A stretch of DNA of 31,860 bases from a virus, in IMG/VR virus record IMGVR_UViG_3300021511_000002, positions 1-31,860 of that record. One strand, written 5' to 3'. The notes beneath the pieces are model-generated. The model ran no database searches and had not been told where the DNA came from. It was given only the letters and a program-made list of their open reading frames with translations. The position numbers were made by a program, and so were the translations under genes. This document shows, in pieces, positions 28,146 through 31,860 of the stretch. The stretch's first letter is position 1. Each line of letters begins with the position of its first letter.

Positions 28146-29416
28146 TATGTTCCCCAAAAGGCGCGAATGTTGTCTATCTCTATGTCAGTCAAGCACTTAT
28201 GGGCAAGCCCTATTTTCTCTATAATTGGTCTAACTGCGGGATTGGCATTACAGCCGATTATGTATTTCCTACTTCCCGCCGCTGGAAAATCAAACGCGGT
28301 AGAACCAATCACAAATGAATAGTTCCACGATCCTGCTCCTAGTTCGTGGACATCTATCATGAGCGCTCCCGCTGAAAAGTCCATGCGGACACAAATATCA
28401 GACCAAGTTTGGGGCATGAGAATAGGTGCTGTATCCCTACCTGCCCATGCAGCGGATCGCCAATAACTAGTTCGTAGCAAAGAATTATAAATTACTTGTT
28501 GAAATGCGCCCAATGCGCCAAACCCCTGAGCCTGGATCGTTACGTCGGAGCTAGTCTTAGTACGAATTAACCAGGTGAAATCTTGCGCGTCTGCACCAAG
28601 AAAAAATACCCCATCAACCATATTCATAACGGACGTCCACGCACCCGGTATATAATAACTACTTGCATTATTTGTTCCAAAAGGTGCATTATAGCCATCG
28701 GTCAATATATTATATGCATTTCCAGTCGTTAACGGATTATAACGTCCATGCTTATCGTAATATCTAACATTACCCGTAGTATCATCTCTTATCTGAATAA
28801 TACAATCTAACGCTGCCTCGGCTCGCTCATGACAGACACACGTGCCCCAGGTATATAGATTTGACGTGCCAACTTCTGTAAAATACCCTAACCTGTAGCC
28901 TGTCAACGGGTTAACAGGATCGGGCACAATAGTGGTGTCAATCGGATAAAGCTGTGTAGCAATTAAGTCGAGCGAGACCTGGTGGCCAACCAAAACTGAA
29001 TTTAAATAGTTAAATTCAACATTTTCAACATAGACCTTATACCCTAGTTGACTGTTTCCAGTGGGGTAAAAGGTGAGCACGCAACTCGTTGCTAGCCAAT
29101 AGTTTATGATGATGCGTAGATTGGTCTGGCTCTTGGGATCGGACAGATAGCTGTCCTCTATTACGCGATAAATATCAAAAGCGAGCCCCCAAGCGGGACG
29201 CCAGCCCAGCGGAAAAGCTCTAATAGAGCCGTCGACATAAGTTACAGGGTCAGCTTCCCAAACGATTTCCCCATTGTCTGAAATTTTAGCATATTTTAAC
29301 CGCACCCCCCCCCCCGCGACTCCAGGCTGTATATCTCCAGAGGCATCAAGATAGCCCGTGCCCCAACATAGCACTGGATACCCTACGCCCCCGTATACTG
29401 ATGTATTAGGATACAT
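28145..29416 (-). CDS. Tail protein with C-terminal lectin-like domain
   Basis: 423 residues, aromatic and beta-rich. The last ~200 residues (GVFFLGADAQDFTWLIRTKT, WSDICVRMDFSAGALMIDVH, KIGLAHKCLTDIEIDNIRAF) have the concanavalin A/LamG pattern: jelly-roll strands ending with a short helix after a Leu-Thr-x-x-Glu motif. A receptor-binding or adhesin role at the tail tip is likely. Codons ~34-37 are a run of 11 G; a one-base slip would truncate the protein there. Ribosome site AAAAGGAGGG. Confidence 0.72.
   Translation of the reverse strand: MYPNTSVYGGVGYPVLCWGTGYLDASGDIQPGVAGGGVRLKYAKISDNGEIVWEADPVTYVDGSIRAFPLGWRPAWGLAFDIYRVIEDSYLSDPKSQTNLRIIINYWLATSCVLTFYPTGNSQLGYKVYVENVEFNYLNSVLVGHQVSLDLIATQLYPIDTTIVPDPVNPLTGYRLGYFTEVGTSNLYTWGTCVCHERAEAALDCIIQIRDDTTGNVRYYDKHGRYNPLTTGNAYNILTDGYNAPFGTNNASSYYIPGAWTSVMNMVDGVFFLGADAQDFTWLIRTKTSSDVTIQAQGFGALGAFQQVIYNSLLRTSYWRSAAWAGRDTAPILMPQTWSDICVRMDFSAGALMIDVHELGAGSWNYSFVIGSTAFDFPAAGSRKYIIGCNANPAVRPIIEKIGLAHKCLTDIEIDNIRAFWGT
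29305..29315 (-). repeat. G11 homopolymer inside the lectin-like tail gene
   Basis: Eleven G on the minus strand encode Gly-Gly-Gly near residue 35. It is one of the two longest homopolymers in the window and lies early enough that any frameshift abolishes the product. Confidence 0.6.
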
Positions 29417-29492
29417 TTTGCCCTCCTTTTGCGCAATCTTTTTTGCCCTGTTTGGCTCTATACCTACATCTTCGCATAAATTCCTTGCGCAT
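29406..29492 (-). CDS. Small ORF (28 aa) linking tail hub and lectin-like gene
   Basis: ATG overlaps the hub stop (TAATG). It reads MRKEFMRRCRYRAKQGKKDC then AKGGQNVS and ends ten bases inside the next gene. Very basic. Its last codons carry the ribosome site of the next gene, so translational coupling may be its main job. Confidence 0.4.
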   Translation of the reverse strand: MRKEFMRRCRYRAKQGKKDCAKGGQNVS

Positions 29493-31860
29493 TATTCCTC
29501 ATTCCACTCGCGCCTAAAATATTTATGTGCGGTAATGTGATCAACTTCTCTGGTCATTTCATGATCATAGGATACGATCATATATTGTGTTCCCTGCCAA
29601 TATATTAGCGAACCTATTTGAATGTTGTCGTTATGACATATGGTAATTTCCAACTTTTGAAGCCAAACCCTAAGCCATTCATACCATAATTCTCCAATTG
29701 AAGATGCCAATAAAGCCGAATCAATATACTCTCCATACACTGAATGGGCAACTTCTTCTTGATACGCTATCGGAGGCGCAACTGGATAACGCCATTGACC
29801 CATATCAATGTAATCCGCTATAGCACCTGTATCATATGGCGTATATGTATAGCTATCGGTAGTCTCTAAGACGTGTGCAACTAAGGCGTTACGGGGTTTG
29901 TTTCGCGAATAGAAGTAGGCAGCACTCCGATCCCATGAGATATCTAGCCAACAACACGCCATTGACGCCATATTTTGTATAATCTCACGTAACGATTGTC
30001 CTGTAAAATTAGGCGATCTTAATACTAATGTGAATTTTCCGAGCTGCACTAGAGACACGTCAGGATCATCACTGTAATCGGCTTCCATTGACAGCGCCGT
30101 TACAAGATTCATGCCAACATTTACCCATTGACCATAGCTGTTATATGAATAAGTTTCGACACGTTGCGCATCAACGTTGCCCTGCAAATCCACACCAATA
30201 ATCTCTATATACTCACTTGCCAGTTTATCCCAATAATATGTCCAGAACCGCTTATATGGCGTATCCGTTCCTGGTTTGGTCGCAGAATATGCAATACCAC
30301 CATAAAGGGTATTGGAATATGTTACTTTTGTATATGTCGTGGTTGAAAAAACATATCGATAAAGATGATAACCGCCACTACGCCGAAACCATAATAGCGC
30401 AGTGTCCTCTCCCTGTGCGACCGCTATGGATATGGGAGAGCCAGAATCTCTCCTAGCATATACAGGCGTAGTGGTTATCGTGGTCAGGTCTATATCCCAA
30501 GTGTATGCATCCCCGATCCCCGTTATATAACGATCCGTGTCCTCATAGACCGCACCATATCCATATTGTTGCATCTGACCTTGCCCATAAAGCGTATCTA
30601 ACAATGAGCTTCCTGGTATTTTAGTGGTAGTATTCACATAAGATACATAGACCCGTTGGGAAAAATTATCATAGGATAAATGAATGATTTTACCCGACCA
30701 ATACACCATGTTTGTCAACACATGTGAATATCCAGACATCCCATAACCGCTAGAAATCACATCAGTAACAGTAGCATTTTCCAAATCAGAAACATCCATT
30801 TTTACAATATATTCACCATCGGTATCACTGGAAAGCCCAAGCCAAAGCCATTGCGTGCTGGGTTCATGCACAATACTTCGAATTTCCCAGTCCTGTGTTG
30901 ATGCAGAATATGAATACCAGACATCGCCTGTGCCCTCATAAGATGCGCCACTCTGATCTTCGCAAAAGTCATAAATGCAGTTTTTGCCAGTGGGGTAATA
31001 CTCGCCCTGCTCATTCACATAACACCTAAACCAGCGCATGCCAAAAAAGACATTCTCACCCACTGCACAAAACGGTTGTAAGATTCCCGCAGAATTACTA
31101 GATGCCGCGGCTGAATATCCTCGAGCAAGCGTGCTAAGCGAAGCATCGCCTTCTGTTGGCAAAGAAAGACTTATGTGTCGACCTGGCTCAGGAATCCCCA
31201 ACTGCTCAAGAGCGTCGTTTATAACGGCTTTAACGGCGATATTCTTTTTCCACCGTTCCGAAATGCGAAATCGCAACTTTTTTTGACGCCAGACTTTTAT
31301 GCTTAAACTACATAACGGCGAACCGCTAGGCTGCGCCTTCTCAGTAGTCGAAAAAACTTCTTTACAATAAATTTCTTGCAGATACGTGCCAGGCACTAGT
31401 ATAGCATAAATAACATAATCCCCATTATAATCATCTAATCCATCTACGGTAATAATACCACCTAGATCGGCAGCCGTAAATACGCCAAAAGGTGTATCAA
31501 CGGGGATCGTAATTACAGGACGCCAATGCGTCCCCGTTATGGCAATAGACCCATAACGTCCTTGCATTTCTATTGATGGCGGATCGGGCAATCCGTCAAG
31601 AACTAACGCCTTAACGCCTTCGACCTTTTGTATACCACTTACGGTATATTCTCCCTCTATCGGCGCTTCTCGTTGTGTCTTGTAGGGATCGTTTTTTAAG
31701 AATGTAACCACACGACCACGCTCTGCATGCGCACCCTTAAAATAATCTACAGCAAGATTCGGAAAAAATAAAGGCGCGCTCCCAAAGAGTTCGCCATTTA
31801 TGCCATATAACTTAGCCTGGTCAAAAATTTTGTCCAGATAACGTATGCTATCGGCGTAAT
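29492..31860 (-). CDS. Tail hub/tip protein, main part (gene continues at 339-1)
   Basis: Codons 114-892 of the junction-spanning gene (bases 31832-31860 duplicate 1-29). The middle (~300-640 of the full protein) has repeated strand blocks rich in Tyr/Trp (DWEIRSIVHEPSTQWLWLGL, YGAVYEDTDRYITGIGDAYT, DTALLWFRRSGGYHLYRYVF) that look like a beta-propeller or carbohydrate-binding insertion. The last ~180 residues (REIIQNMASMACCWLDISWD, NIQIGSLIYWQGTQYMIVSY, ending AHKYFRREWNEE) resemble the C-terminal hub domain of siphovirus tail proteins. It would form the tip below the distal tail ring. No peptidase motif is evident, so lysin activity is not claimed. Reading from the internal GTG at 31711 alone would miss 153 N-terminal residues. 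Confidence 0.8.
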   Translation of the reverse strand, partial: YADSIRYLDKIFDQAKLYGINGELFGSAPLFFPNLAVDYFKGAHAERGRVVTFLKNDPYKTQREAPIEGEYTVSGIQKVEGVKALVLDGLPDPPSIEMQGRYGSIAITGTHWRPVITIPVDTPFGVFTAADLGGIITVDGLDDYNGDYVIYAILVPGTYLQEIYCKEVFSTTEKAQPSGSPLCSLSIKVWRQKKLRFRISERWKKNIAVKAVINDALEQLGIPEPGRHISLSLPTEGDASLSTLARGYSAAASSNSAGILQPFCAVGENVFFGMRWFRCYVNEQGEYYPTGKNCIYDFCEDQSGASYEGTGDVWYSYSASTQDWEIRSIVHEPSTQWLWLGLSSDTDGEYIVKMDVSDLENATVTDVISSGYGMSGYSHVLTNMVYWSGKIIHLSYDNFSQRVYVSYVNTTTKIPGSSLLDTLYGQGQMQQYGYGAVYEDTDRYITGIGDAYTWDIDLTTITTTPVYARRDSGSPISIAVAQGEDTALLWFRRSGGYHLYRYVFSTTTYTKVTYSNTLYGGIAYSATKPGTDTPYKRFWTYYWDKLASEYIEIIGVDLQGNVDAQRVETYSYNSYGQWVNVGMNLVTALSMEADYSDDPDVSLVQLGKFTLVLRSPNFTGQSLREIIQNMASMACCWLDISWDRSAAYFYSRNKPRNALVAHVLETTDSYTYTPYDTGAIADYIDMGQWRYPVAPPIAYQEEVAHSVYGEYIDSALLASSIGELWYEWLRVWLQKLEITICHNDNIQIGSLIYWQGTQYMIVSYDHEMTREVDHITAHKYFRREWNEE
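31832..31860. repeat. Terminal direct repeat, right copy (circular closure)
   Basis: Identical to 1-29; see the left copy. Confidence 0.93.

Noticed and set aside
1-31860. tRNA genes, integrase, reverse transcriptase (DGR/retron), toxin-antitoxin pairs
   Set aside because: Looked for by motif on both strands; none recognised.

Overview
The window reads as one complete circular genome of an uncultured tailed bacteriophage (siphovirus-like Caudoviricetes). The last 29 bases (31832-31860) repeat bases 1-29, so the unique circle is 31831 bp. A single 892-codon reading frame runs through the junction without a break. Every gene I can support lies on the minus strand, so transcription runs from high to low coordinates around the circle. 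Start codons follow AGGAG-type ribosome sites, and the phage has a murein peptidase, so the host is a bacterium with peptidoglycan. I cannot name the host. I see no integrase, tRNA or recognisable repressor, so temperate life is not supported.

Layout in transcription order. A punctuation region (26.0-26.9 kb) holds several terminators, a DnaA-box-like 9-mer and a candidate promoter. The early block (26.0 to 16.3 kb) starts with small unknown genes. It continues with a Cas4/RecB-like nuclease, a Sak4-type RecA-like ATPase, a probable single-strand-binding partner, an ERCC4 nuclease, a DUF488 protein, several tiny Cys-rich or membrane proteins, a MazG-like protein and a primase-polymerase/D5-helicase fusion. 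A repeat-rich non-coding segment (15.64-16.26 kb) follows.

The late block (15.6 kb down to 1, then 31.8 to 26.9 kb) holds small and large terminase, a Mu gp29-like portal fused to a MuF domain, a protease/scaffold with an internal start, a decoration protein and the major capsid protein. A lysis cassette (holin-like, M15 peptidase) comes next. Then come Mu-like neck genes, a tail tube protein, tail chaperones joined by an A AAA AAG frameshift site, a tape measure protein, a large tail hub (across the junction), a lectin-like tail protein and a tail fibre. A strong terminator ends the block.

The most unusual content is not protein-coding. (1) About a dozen copies of an oriented 18-base motif (consensus TTGGCAYGGTTYTTGNT) match the sigma-54 -24/-12 promoter. 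Almost all read on the plus strand, antisense to every gene, and they cut across all three codon phases. They are either antisense promoters or stoperator-like repressor sites. (2) Four copies of a leader made of a GC-rich hairpin followed by AAGAAAGGA and a start codon precede the first early genes; the stems differ in sequence but keep pairing. One copy lies inside a reading frame and creates a dual-start gene. (3) A family of short palindromic repeats (core TATANCGTGGTTTGCG) fills the otherwise rare non-coding gaps. (4) Two G11 tracts sit where slippage would switch tail genes. These four are the best candidates for something undescribed.
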